A DNA stretch of 23,599 nucleotides, from positions 1 to 23,599 of the IMG/VR virus record IMGVR_UViG_3300042385_000508. One strand, 5' to 3'. Origin of the DNA: a virus. The notes below the pieces were generated by a model. It was not told the DNA's origin and searched no databases. It saw only the letters and a program-made list of their open reading frames with translations. Below are positions 15,512 to 22,980 of the stretch, one piece after another (within the stretch, counting starts at the first letter, position 1; each line of letters opens with the position of its first letter). The translations under genes and the position numbers were made by a program.

Positions 15512-15528
15512 TGAGTGATTTCAACTCA
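15512..15528 (-). promoter_or_regulatory. Start-associated motif TTGAAATCA with hairpin
   Basis: On the minus strand GAGT-TGAAATC-ACTC forms a 4-bp hairpin. The 9-base core at 15516-15524 ends 10 bases before the ATG at 15505. The core is identical to the sites near 17082 and 21200. Confidence 0.6.
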
Positions 15529-15987
15529 AGCAGGCTCAGGTGTGAGTTGGCACACGACGACGATCTTGAATTGCTCGATCCAGTCGGCACGCTCGAATTC
15601 TGTCGGCTCGTTTTCTGGCATGGTGTCGTAGATGTGAGGAATGAATCCCTCCCATTCAAAGTCGAGCGCATTGATGAACGTGCTGATTGCTGCCACGTCT
15701 GAGAGCGAATCTTCGACTGTCATTCTCCAAGCGTCCAGAAGTGAGCGCGCATTAGTGGTCTCTGAATCGACGCGCAGTTCGAATCGCATGGAAACGACGC
15801 GAACGCCGGCACTGGTGGGCATGTCGGGATGCGGCACGGAATCCTCGGCAAAGCAGACGAGATACGGCTGTTCGACGATCTCTGCTTTCTCGTGTCCCTC
15901 GTAAATATTGAGGCCAGTAATGATGATACTCTCCATGTAGAGAGTGAGTGATTTTTCGACCTTGCGGGATAGTGAGAGATTGCTCAT
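15526..15987 (-). CDS. Tail completion/terminator protein candidate
   Basis: A 153-residue protein. It has alternating helices and strands with an acidic middle and the stretch RVVSMRFELRVDSETTNARS. Position after the gp10-like protein and before the tube protein matches lambda gpU (tail terminator). It begins with MSNLSLSRKVEKSLTLYM and overlaps the previous stop (ATGA at 15984-15987). A GGAAATC stretch lies 9 bases before the start. Assignment is by position and secondary structure rather than a recognised motif. Confidence 0.5.
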   Translation of the reverse strand: MSNLSLSRKVEKSLTLYMESIIITGLNIYEGHEKAEIVEQPYLVCFAEDSVPHPDMPTSAGVRVVSMRFELRVDSETTNARSLLDAWRMTVEDSLSDVAAISTFINALDFEWEGFIPHIYDTMPENEPTEFERADWIEQFKIVVVCQLTPEPA

Positions 15988-16760
15988 GATACGTTAGATT
16001 TCCTAAGTGCTTTTTCGATTTTCCGATCTTGGATGCGTTTCAAAACTGCACCGACCATGGTGGTTCTGTGACTCAGCGCCATCGATTCGTCTGCTGCGCT
16101 GAATGCTTCGCGTAGATAAGAAACGCCATTGATCATCTCTACGGATAGTTTGTCGCCACTCTCGACCATGCGACCAGTGCCTGGTGCTTTGTGACGTGTG
16201 GCGAATTGTGGAATTCCACGCGTTCCACCGAGCTGGCGTGATGCGGTGGCAAATCCTCCTTTTGCAAATCCTGTCATCTTTACTTTCTGGCGAATGTAGG
16301 CTTGCACCTTTGAGTAGTCGCTGACGACGAGCCGGTGCGTAACACGTTTTTTGAAACGCATCGATTTGTGAAGTTGCCCGAAGTCGAAAAGCCCCACATC
16401 GATTCTCCATCCAGGAATATGCTTGTCGGTGATTTGCTTTGCCTCGGAATATTTCTTGCGCTTGAGAAGTCCCCCGAATCTCTTGCCGACGCCATCTTCT
16501 ATTTTGTTGAGCACGTTGACGATATGGCCCGGGTGTGGATAAACCTCCCGCACTTTCATGGTGATCTTCGATTCGGTTGATTCCTTGTCCGCTTGACTCT
16601 TTCCTTTCGGGCGGGTGACTGCGGCGAAGTCGGTGGCAAGCAATCGCATCTGTGCAGGCAGAATCGAGCGGACTGTTTTCTTTGTCTCGCGAGCGAGGTC
16701 TGACAACGCATCGTTCAGCCTGCGGAGGTCTGCGGGATCTGGTTTGATGGTGACGCTCAT
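15984..16760 (-). CDS. Head-tail joining/minor tail protein, HK97 gp10/gpZ-like
   Basis: A 258-residue basic protein (many Lys/Arg). The N-terminal helix (DLRRLNDALSDLARETKKTV) and the RPKGKSQADKES stretch resemble phage minor tail or neck proteins of the gp10/gpZ class that attach the tail to the head. Downstream are a basic body and a C-terminal helix (VGAVLKRIQDRKIEKALRKS). It has a clean Shine-Dalgarno (AAGGAG, 6 bases before the ATG), the clearest in the window. An overlapping minus-strand frame at 16003-16791 is a shadow. The family call is inferred from position and composition. Confidence 0.55.
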   Translation of the reverse strand: MSVTIKPDPADLRRLNDALSDLARETKKTVRSILPAQMRLLATDFAAVTRPKGKSQADKESTESKITMKVREVYPHPGHIVNVLNKIEDGVGKRFGGLLKRKKYSEAKQITDKHIPGWRIDVGLFDFGQLHKSMRFKKRVTHRLVVSDYSKVQAYIRQKVKMTGFAKGGFATASRQLGGTRGIPQFATRHKAPGTGRMVESGDKLSVEMINGVSYLREAFSAADESMALSHRTTMVGAVLKRIQDRKIEKALRKSNVS

Positions 16761-17071
16761 CAGCCTCTCCTTTCTGGTTCGAGCAGATCAAGAATTAGCG
16801 CACCTGGTCCGTTGTCAACGCGATCGATCTTCCACGTTTTGCCGCGACAAGTGGCGGTCTGCCGACTGGTGGGAACTGTGGCGAATGCACCAGAAGGAAG
16901 GGAGACGCGCAGGCCCCGACGGTTCTCGTCGCCCCCGTCTGCAATCATCAGCTCGGCGCCGATGTCTTCGACTACTCCACGCGCGGTGGCGCTGCCGATG
17001 GTGACGTTCTCTGCATCGAACTGATCGAGCGATGATTCAAACGCGGCTTTGACAAATAAGGCGACTCCCAT
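16760..17071 (-). CDS. Head-tail joining protein, FII-like candidate
   Basis: A 103-residue protein with a beta-barrel-like make-up: an N-terminal helix (MGVALFVKAAFESSLDQF), then strands, ending in VDNGPGALILDLLEP. It is the first gene after the capsid gene and its terminator, which corresponds to lambda FI/FII. FII-type joining proteins are of similar size and have the pattern 'T-W-x-I-D-R-V' seen here as KTWKIDRV. Its stop overlaps the next start. The start is preceded at 10 bases by TTGAAATCA. Confidence 0.55.
   Translation of the reverse strand: MGVALFVKAAFESSLDQFDAENVTIGSATARGVVEDIGAELMIADGGDENRRGLRVSLPSGAFATVPTSRQTATCRGKTWKIDRVDNGPGALILDLLEPERRG
16767..16772 (-). promoter_or_regulatory. 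Strong Shine-Dalgarno of the gp10/gpZ-like gene
   Basis: AAGGAG on the minus strand, 6 bases before the ATG at 16760. It shows that canonical initiation is used by at least one gene here. Confidence 0.7.
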
Positions 17072-17077
17072 ACCAAG

Positions 17078-17094
17078 GGAATGATTTCAAATGA
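17078..17094 (-). promoter_or_regulatory. Start-associated motif TTGAAATCA (no hairpin)
   Basis: The exact 9-base core at 17082-17090 ends 10 bases before the ATG at 17071 and follows the poly-U of the terminator. The flanks (CATT and TTCC) do not pair, so here only the core and spacing are conserved. Confidence 0.55.
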
Positions 17095-17124
17095 AAAACC
17101 CCCGCACCGTTTTCGATGCGAGGG
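17094..17124 (-). terminator. Rho-independent terminator after the capsid gene
   Basis: On the minus strand CCCTCGCA pairs with TGCGGGGG (8 bp, one G-U) around a 10-base loop, and five U follow. It lies 24 bases after the capsid stop, inside the structural operon, and should lower transcription of tail genes relative to capsid. Confidence 0.8.
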
Positions 17125-17148
17125 TGAACACTATACAATGAGCAGAAA

Positions 17149-18297
17149 TTAGTCAGTGAGAAGGCAGATGTGCTCAGGCTTGAGAACCTTAGAACCCCAC
17201 AGAACGCCGATCTCGTAATGAATCATGCGATAGCCGGGATACACTGCAAGCTCAAAGCTCAGGCCGCTGCGTGGGTCAGTGATGACTTCGCGCATGATGG
17301 CAAGGTCTTCGCCGCCGATTGGCACTTCTGGCAAACGAGTTGCAAGGATGATGGCGTTACGGCTGAAGGCTGCATTGGCATCTTGAGCGGAAAGGACGGT
17401 CACAGGGTCATTGTTGGCGATTGCCTTGATGAGACCAGGTGCTGCGATGGTGATGTCTTGGTCGCCATCTCCAGCGGTTCCAGTTGTCACGGTGTAGGTA
17501 TTGCCGCCAATCGTCACAAGTGAACCGGCTGGGATGCTGCCTGTGCCTGTGTCGACGTGGAGCAAGGTGTCTCCGACAGCGTAGCCAGCTACGTTGTCAA
17601 CAAGGTAACTGGCACCAGTGGCGGTGGCAGTAAGACCGATCTGAGCGGACTCACGAACCGAGAAGCCCATGATGTTTCCAAGCACACCTTGACGAAGCAA
17701 GTTTGCGTCGCCTGCGCTGTCAACACTGTTCAACTGTGTCAGGCCGCGCATTGCTGCGGAAGCTGTGGTGTTGAGAACCATGTGGCGATCGCTGAGTGGA
17801 GCGCCGCGATCATCCAAGAATTTCTTGGTGAATGCTGCGTCTTTCAGAGTTGCGCTAAACAATGTCGTTGCATTTGGCGTGATGCCACCAGATGCGCCAA
17901 GAGCAGCGGCGTCGGCGAGATCGTTTTCGATTTCGTTGACAGCAGCACGAATGGCCTGAGCGACTTGATCTTGGGCAACACTCAAAGTGCCGGCTCCTTG
18001 ATTCACAGCGTATTGTTCCTCGGCACTCCATGAGAATGGAAACGCGCGAGCTTTGGTGATGGTGATATTTTCGTTGCCGACAGTCTGGTCCGCGATTGCG
18101 GGGAATGCCATAGCAGCGGTGATGTTCTTGCCTGCTGTATTAGCAGCAGTTTTGAACGAGCGGAGGTTTTGACCAACTGCCACGCGATCGGCCGAAGCGT
18201 CACGAGTTACGGAAGGAATAAAACCGACAAGCTCACGCGACACAACGTCAAGCGCAGTGTAGGCGTCAGCCACGAGGTTGGTGAGGGTATTAGCCAT
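17149..18297 (-). CDS. Major capsid protein (HK97 fold, P22-coat-like style)
   Basis: A 382-residue protein. The N-terminal helix region (TLTNLVADAYTALDVVSREL) is followed by the PFSWSAEEQYAVN segment. Next come a spine-helix block (AIRAAVNEIENDLADAAALG) and DRHMVLNTTASAAMRGL ... VLGNIMGFSVRES, which fit coat proteins of P22-related type. A Gly/Thr-rich insertion (about 240-285, GYAVGDTLLHVDTGTG) could be a surface domain. It follows the protease/scaffold gene by 27 bases and is followed by a terminator, the usual layout for the most abundant virion protein. There is no decoration-protein gene next to it. The leader lacks a Shine-Dalgarno and is AT-rich. Confidence 0.85.
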   Translation of the reverse strand: MANTLTNLVADAYTALDVVSRELVGFIPSVTRDASADRVAVGQNLRSFKTAANTAGKNITAAMAFPAIADQTVGNENITITKARAFPFSWSAEEQYAVNQGAGTLSVAQDQVAQAIRAAVNEIENDLADAAALGASGGITPNATTLFSATLKDAAFTKKFLDDRGAPLSDRHMVLNTTASAAMRGLTQLNSVDSAGDANLLRQGVLGNIMGFSVRESAQIGLTATATGASYLVDNVAGYAVGDTLLHVDTGTGSIPAGSLVTIGGNTYTVTTGTAGDGDQDITIAAPGLIKAIANNDPVTVLSAQDANAAFSRNAIILATRLPEVPIGGEDLAIMREVITDPRSGLSFELAVYPGYRMIHYEIGVLWGSKVLKPEHICLLTD

Positions 18298-18324
18298 AAT
18301 TTTTTAGTAGTTGAGATTATTTTG

Positions 18325-19392
18325 TTAGTCTTGAATTTTCCCGCCAGATTTGACAAATGCCATTTTCTGCGTGGGGTTGAATGAATTGAATTTTTCCAAT
18401 GAGACGATGGAGTCTGTCTCGTCACCTTTCGCGTCAGGGATCTCTCCTTTAAATCCGAGATTGGCGATGCCGAGTTGAACTTTACTTGCCACTTCCGAAT
18501 CGAATGACGCGAGCTTTTCGTTTGCTTCTGCGATCGTTTGCTCTTGGTCGGCGACGGTGGCCTGTGCGGTGGCGAGTGCAGCGGATGCCTTGTCGCGTTC
18601 GCTGGTCAAGCTGTTGATCGTTTCAGAAGCGGTGACTGCATCGGCTTGCAATGCCTCGATAGTTGCGGTGGCTGCGGTGATCTCGTTTTCTAGTTCGGAA
18701 ACGCGAGATTCAAAGCCTGCGATTTTTTCGAGCGCTTGTTTATTGGTGAGGAAAAAATTCATATTGTCAGAAGTAGAATCGTGATTTAATAGTTCGGTGA
18801 TTTCAACTGATGCGGAAACTAGGACCGTATCGGCGAATCCATTGGCGACCGATTCTGATGCATTCATCCATGTCTCAGCTTTCATCATAGTGCGGATCTC
18901 ATCGGCTGGCTTGCCTGTCTTGGCGGCGTAGATGTTTGCAAGGTCAGCGGAAATACTGTCGAGTAGATCAGCGGATTTTCTCAAATAGTCGGCATTGCCG
19001 GCGACGGTATTGGAAGCGTCGTGAATCATCATGCGACCGTGTGGAACGATGGCGACGTGATCACAAGCCATGCAGATGACGCTTGCCATCGATGCTGCCA
19101 TTCCTGTGATGGTGGCATTGACGACGACGCCACGGTCTCTCAAACTTTTGATTTCTTGGTAGATGGTGAATCCGTCGAACACGCTCCCGCCTGGGGAATT
19201 AATTTCGATCTCAAGAGTATCGACCGCATTCTCTGCGGCATTCATGATCTCGCCAAAGTCTGCACCGGAAGCGGATGCACTGGCGCCGAATAGCTTGCCG
19301 ATCTCATCGACGAGTCGTGTGATTGATTGGCGGGTGACGCTCTCGTTGAGCTTCACCTTGCCGCTTTTATTTTCGATTATGATTGTATTCAT
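18325..19392 (-). CDS. ClpP-like head maturation protease with C-terminal scaffold
   Basis: A 355-residue fusion. Residues about 55-200 are an S14/S49-like fold: INSPGGS at 64-70, the nucleophile signature GMAASMAS with Ser101, and MMIHDAS with His124. Residues about 210-310 are a long coiled coil rich in Ala, Glu and Thr (ISEL..., AATATIEALQADA), as in scaffold proteins, and the C-terminus (KFNSFNPTQKMAFVKSGG) is a likely coat-binding tail. An internal ATG at 18762 (residue 211, MNFFLTNKQ) could make the scaffold alone, as lambda Nu3 is nested in gene C. It lies between portal and capsid as expected. The start overlaps the portal stop and is preceded by a purine-rich AAGAAGAAGA stretch. Confidence 0.85.
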   Translation of the reverse strand: MNTIIIENKSGKVKLNESVTRQSITRLVDEIGKLFGASASASGADFGEIMNAAENAVDTLEIEINSPGGSVFDGFTIYQEIKSLRDRGVVVNATITGMAASMASVICMACDHVAIVPHGRMMIHDASNTVAGNADYLRKSADLLDSISADLANIYAAKTGKPADEIRTMMKAETWMNASESVANGFADTVLVSASVEITELLNHDSTSDNMNFFLTNKQALEKIAGFESRVSELENEITAATATIEALQADAVTASETINSLTSERDKASAALATAQATVADQEQTIAEANEKLASFDSEVASKVQLGIANLGFKGEIPDAKGDETDSIVSLEKFNSFNPTQKMAFVKSGGKIQD

Positions 19393-20906
19393 TGGTCTTC
19401 TTCTTTTTTGGTTTTGTCGTCGGTGCTGGTGTCTTCGACTGGCACTTCGTTTGCTGTGAGCATTTCGAACTTGCGACGGTCCACGGTGAACCCTTCGGAT
19501 TCTTCACGCGCGCGGATTTTCTTTTCGTAGCGAAATACGGTCTCGATGCGGTCGTCTTCCAACTGCTCAAGGTCGCCGCCTTCTTCCAGCACGATTTTCG
19601 ATTTGTTGAGAATGCCGATCTTGAAGTCTTCGCGTCTCTGCGCTGCATCGCGGCCTTGATCGACGGAGAATTTGCGTGGCATGATAAAGCCCCATTTCCA
19701 CCAGTCGTTCTGATTCTTAGGTTGTGGCAGGATTCCTTCCTTGATCGCCTTGGCGATTGCCCAGCGGACGGTGCGAATAGCTGCGGTGTAAATGGTGTCT
19801 TGGCGATCTTCTACGGTCATCCGCATCTGCTCTTGAATGTTTCGCACCATCGCGGCGTTGATTTCGTTCGCCTTCCACGATAGCTCGTATGGAACTTTCA
19901 CGCCTTTGCTCATGAGTCTGATGACACGATCTTGGAAGGTGCTCCACATGTCGCCTGGTCGCTCGTGCTTGATCTGCTCGATCTTCCCGCCTGAGTTGCT
20001 GCGGAAGTAGCGGATTGTGCCGTTCTGCAAAAGTTCGGTCGTCGGGTTGGTGTTCTGTGGAAGAATGTTTCCATTCTCGTCCACTGGTGGTTGGTATCCA
20101 GGGTCGTCGATGTCAGGACCGCCTGTCTCGTTGTATTCGACAAGACCAATCGACGAGACCATGAGCTGCGCCATTTGCTCCCATTCGTGGGAGAGAAGTG
20201 ACGAGCGGATAAATTTCAGCGACGACGATCCGGTCGGTAGTCCGCGCGATTGGTCGTGCCAGTTTTTTTCGGCATTGAAAACGCAATCGTTCGCGTCGAT
20301 CTGGATGTCGTCGGTGGCATTGTCGCCGAGAATGTTGTAGGCAATGACAGCACCGCGTCGGTCGTAGATCACGCCGTGGGTCATCTTCGAACCTTTGTAT
20401 TTGCCCTCCTTGATTTCAGTCTCAGCCATGCCTCGTTGTCCGATTCGGTTGGCAGGTATTCTCCGCGTCATCGGCCATCCGCTTGACGTCGGCTCCAGCA
20501 CCACGAGGTAGTCGCCATCGCGGTCGAGAGATACGCAGTCGAGCCAGAGCAGGGACTTGAAATCACTGCCGCTTAGATCGCACATGCCATACCATTGATT
20601 GAGTAGCCAATCGGTGGCGACCTTGCCCCAGTCTTTGTCTTCGCCGTGGAACTTTGCATTCCACGCACGCCCAACAACGTGGTCGGCCTTCATGGTGATC
20701 GCTGCCTCATACGGTGGAAAGTTCATGAACATTTTACGACTTCCTGAAAGCAATGCTTTTCGATCCCAGTCGGGAACGAGCTTGTCAAACGAGTCGGTGA
20801 ATAATGGCTCAAGTGGTTGCGCGCGGTCATTGCGGTTCGCTGCGTTGGCAAAGCGTCCACCGCTGCCACTGGTCACCGGGTTTCCGTATTGGTCGAGAAT
20901 AGGCAT
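19389..20906 (-). CDS. Portal protein (lambda gpB type)
   Basis: A 505-residue protein. DSFDKLVPDWDRKALLSGSR at residues about 38-57 and the following segments are typical of lambda-type portals. It continues with GDYLVVLEP and a YDRRGAVIAYNILGD beta-hairpin, then a helix-rich C-terminal half. It forms the dodecameric channel at the head vertex. Size is close to lambda gpB (533 residues). It lies two genes downstream of the large terminase with the gpW-like gene between, as in lambda. Start and stop are coupled to neighbours (no Shine-Dalgarno at its start). The overlapping plus-strand frames are shadows. Confidence 0.85.
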   Translation of the reverse strand: MPILDQYGNPVTSGSGGRFANAANRNDRAQPLEPLFTDSFDKLVPDWDRKALLSGSRKMFMNFPPYEAAITMKADHVVGRAWNAKFHGEDKDWGKVATDWLLNQWYGMCDLSGSDFKSLLWLDCVSLDRDGDYLVVLEPTSSGWPMTRRIPANRIGQRGMAETEIKEGKYKGSKMTHGVIYDRRGAVIAYNILGDNATDDIQIDANDCVFNAEKNWHDQSRGLPTGSSSLKFIRSSLLSHEWEQMAQLMVSSIGLVEYNETGGPDIDDPGYQPPVDENGNILPQNTNPTTELLQNGTIRYFRSNSGGKIEQIKHERPGDMWSTFQDRVIRLMSKGVKVPYELSWKANEINAAMVRNIQEQMRMTVEDRQDTIYTAAIRTVRWAIAKAIKEGILPQPKNQNDWWKWGFIMPRKFSVDQGRDAAQRREDFKIGILNKSKIVLEEGGDLEQLEDDRIETVFRYEKKIRAREESEGFTVDRRKFEMLTANEVPVEDTSTDDKTKKEEDQ

Positions 20907-20909
20907 AGA

Positions 20910-21188
20910 TCAGCAGAGTCGGGCAATGGTTCGGGATTGTGGCATCGTGCCTCGGTTGATATGTTCCAGCGCCTCGCTGAGAACTTCGAACCACTCGGAA
21001 TTGGTCATGCTGGCAAGCTGCGTGAAGCTGCTTCCATTGGTGGACCCGCTCACCATTTGTCCACCTTTATTGGTGGCAATCTCGGTCAGCACAGCGGTCT
21101 GCCATGTTTGGAGCTGTTCAAGATTCGTGTCTGACACGTTGCCATAACGAATCAGAGCTTTGAGAAAAGCATTGGAAGGTCGCGCCAT
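20910..21188 (-). CDS. gpW-like head-tail joining protein
   Basis: With the ATG at 21188 the protein has 92 residues (MARPSNAFLKALI). An in-frame TTG two codons upstream is possible but less likely. A helix-strand-helix order (QTAVLTEIATNKGG, then QMVSGSTNGSSFTQLASM, then SEWFEVLSEALEHIN) resembles gpW, a small protein added to the head after DNA packaging. Lambda gpW (68 residues) sits between terminase and portal too. The TTGAAATCA motif lies 11 bases before the ATG. Assignment is by position plus fold pattern. Confidence 0.6.
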   Translation of the reverse strand: MARPSNAFLKALIRYGNVSDTNLEQLQTWQTAVLTEIATNKGGQMVSGSTNGSSFTQLASMTNSEWFEVLSEALEHINRGTMPQSRTIARLC

Positions 21189-21196
21189 TTCCAATG

Positions 21197-21211
21197 TGGT
21201 GATTTCAACCC
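21197..21211 (-). promoter_or_regulatory. Start-associated motif TTGAAATCA with hairpin
   Basis: On the minus strand GGT-TGAAATC-ACC forms a 3-bp hairpin. The 9-base core at 21200-21208 ends 11 bases before the ATG at 21188. Confidence 0.55.
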
Positions 21212-22980
21212 GACGATTCCGACGACTCGATCTTGAGCACTCCGCGAATTGCGCAGGCCACGATGCCCATGACCTCGGTGTCCCAAAGGTGGTTATGGTA
21301 GTGAGACTTTATTTTCTCCCATCGCCATTTGCCGGGTGCGTATTCTTTCTTCGTCTCGCTCTGCATTTGGACGATGTAGTTTTTTGAAGCATCGAGCGGG
21401 ACACCAAAAAGCCCTGGGCGCTCCATGATGCCGGCAAGTGCATCTTTTGCGCGGAGGTTGGAAAATCCGATCGTCCGGTAGGAGAGTTGGTCGCTGGTCC
21501 GTCCGTATTGATATTTCGAGTAAATCTTCTTGACCTTGCGTGGTCGCTTCGGTGTGCCGACCTCGTAGGTGTAACCGTCGGCGCTGTCTTGTCCGCACAA
21601 GATATTCCAGTGTTGGTTGATGTCAGATCCGCAGTGGCGGTATATCTGGCGCACGATCTCGTCGATGTTGTATTTGCCATCGATGAAGACGTCGCGGTTC
21701 TCTAAACCGAAGCGTTCCTGTAGATCGAACAAACTTTGCCAAGTCTCTGGCTTGCCTTCCCACAGCAAGCGACTGCGCGGTTCTCCGATCTGCCACGCGC
21801 GGATCGAGCACCAGAAGCCGACCTTCTGAACGTCGATTCGCATGTGGCGGGTGTGCTCGTTCTCCCACTTCTCTCCTTCGTTGTAGGCACTTTTCTGATA
21901 CGGATCGCTTCCAGTGTCGAGCGTCGGGACTTCTGGCTTCTCGACCCAAAACTGCGCGAGCCGTTTCATGATGAACTGCTTGCGCGGTTCTTTGTCTCCA
22001 TTCTTCCACGCTTCCTCGGCGAGTAACCATTCCTGCACAAGCGAGCGCATCTGGATTCGCGGATTCGCCATTGCGGGAATGTAGCGGGTGACTCGACCAG
22101 GTATGTGGGAATTGTTCCGACAAATGTAGAGTGATTTTTCCGTGAGTCGTTTCCGTCCGGTGGCAGTGTCAGGGAATGACTCTGCGCAGTTCTCGTTCGC
22201 GCATTCGTAGCGGACGGTCTCGAAGATTGCAGGCCAGTCGAAATCGTCGTTGCCGTCTCTGATTTCTTCATACTTCACCGATGACCATTGGAAGATTTGC
22301 TCGGTGCCGCATTCGCAGCAGGTGAAACCACGATCAAAGCCGAGTCCATCTTTCGTGAATTTGTGCCAGTCGCTCCCTTCGTAGCCACCTTGAGCGACGC
22401 CAAGATGTTTACGGTTCCACCGATCATGGTGTCTTTTCAAAAGTTCACCGTGGATTCCATGCTTCCAAATCCATGCTTCCTCGGCCAGCGTGTAGCGCAT
22501 CGACTTCTCCTGTGTGTTGGTCAGGTTGGCACCACCTGTGAGGTATTCCATGGATGGGAAAATGATTGTGTCCTTTCGGTCTTTGTGTCGATCGGCTCCG
22601 CGTGGAATCAATTTTGCCGTGGCTTCGCATTTCATGAATGCTGGCTTCATGCGGGTCTCCATCCATTCCTCGGTTGTCTTGTCGGTCTGCCCGATCAGCA
22701 GCGTCGGACCAGGTGCTTCGGAAACAATCCAGCACGACGCGCATTCCAGCACCGCACTTTTGCCCATGCCAGTATGACCGACCGCGCAGGATTCGTAGAC
22801 GTCAGGGTCGGCGAGGTCATCGAGGATAGCATCGCAATGCCCACCAGTCTGGAACTTTGAACCGATCGGCGAATTGGTCATGTAGACATTTTCCCCGCAC
22901 CACTGCGATGGGCGCATGTCTTGCCGGGGTGCGTGATTTGCGCGCCAGCCCTCGGCCCATGGATTTAATGCTTCGATCAT
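21205..22980 (-). CDS. terL: Terminase large subunit, GpA type
   Basis: A 591-residue protein that cuts and pumps DNA into the head. It shows a Walker A-like GHTGMGKS (residues 68-75), a Walker B-like strand RYTLAEEAW (162-170), and a zinc-ribbon-like pair (CCECG at 221-225 and CANENC at 260-265), characteristic of the GpA family. The nuclease half contains VFIDGKYNIDEI and a conserved NHLWDTEVM near the C-terminus. It is somewhat shorter than lambda gpA (641 residues). It starts at the stop of the small subunit (ATGA at 22977-22980). The GpA type with a small gpW-like protein after it suggests lambda-like packaging, likely at cos sites, though the site itself is not seen. Confidence 0.93.
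   Translation of the reverse strand: MIEALNPWAEGWRANHAPRQDMRPSQWCGENVYMTNSPIGSKFQTGGHCDAILDDLADPDVYESCAVGHTGMGKSAVLECASCWIVSEAPGPTLLIGQTDKTTEEWMETRMKPAFMKCEATAKLIPRGADRHKDRKDTIIFPSMEYLTGGANLTNTQEKSMRYTLAEEAWIWKHGIHGELLKRHHDRWNRKHLGVAQGGYEGSDWHKFTKDGLGFDRGFTCCECGTEQIFQWSSVKYEEIRDGNDDFDWPAIFETVRYECANENCAESFPDTATGRKRLTEKSLYICRNNSHIPGRVTRYIPAMANPRIQMRSLVQEWLLAEEAWKNGDKEPRKQFIMKRLAQFWVEKPEVPTLDTGSDPYQKSAYNEGEKWENEHTRHMRIDVQKVGFWCSIRAWQIGEPRSRLLWEGKPETWQSLFDLQERFGLENRDVFIDGKYNIDEIVRQIYRHCGSDINQHWNILCGQDSADGYTYEVGTPKRPRKVKKIYSKYQYGRTSDQLSYRTIGFSNLRAKDALAGIMERPGLFGVPLDASKNYIVQMQSETKKEYAPGKWRWEKIKSHYHNHLWDTEVMGIVACAIRGVLKIESSESSG

Noticed and set aside
16003-16791. 262-residue minus-strand frame overlapping the gp10/gpZ-like gene
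   Set aside because: It is the +1 shadow of the 258-residue gene, full of Arg/Ser/His and without the clean AAGGAG site that serves the true start at 16760.
19383-19883. 166-residue plus-strand frame with a hydrophobic start
   Set aside because: It lies wholly opposite the conserved portal C-terminus and its hydrophobic start mirrors Lys/Glu codons of the portal end.
20557-20565. TTGAAATCA on the plus strand inside the portal gene
   Set aside because: Wrong strand and within codons for a conserved Ser-Asp-Phe-Lys; not near a start, so judged chance.
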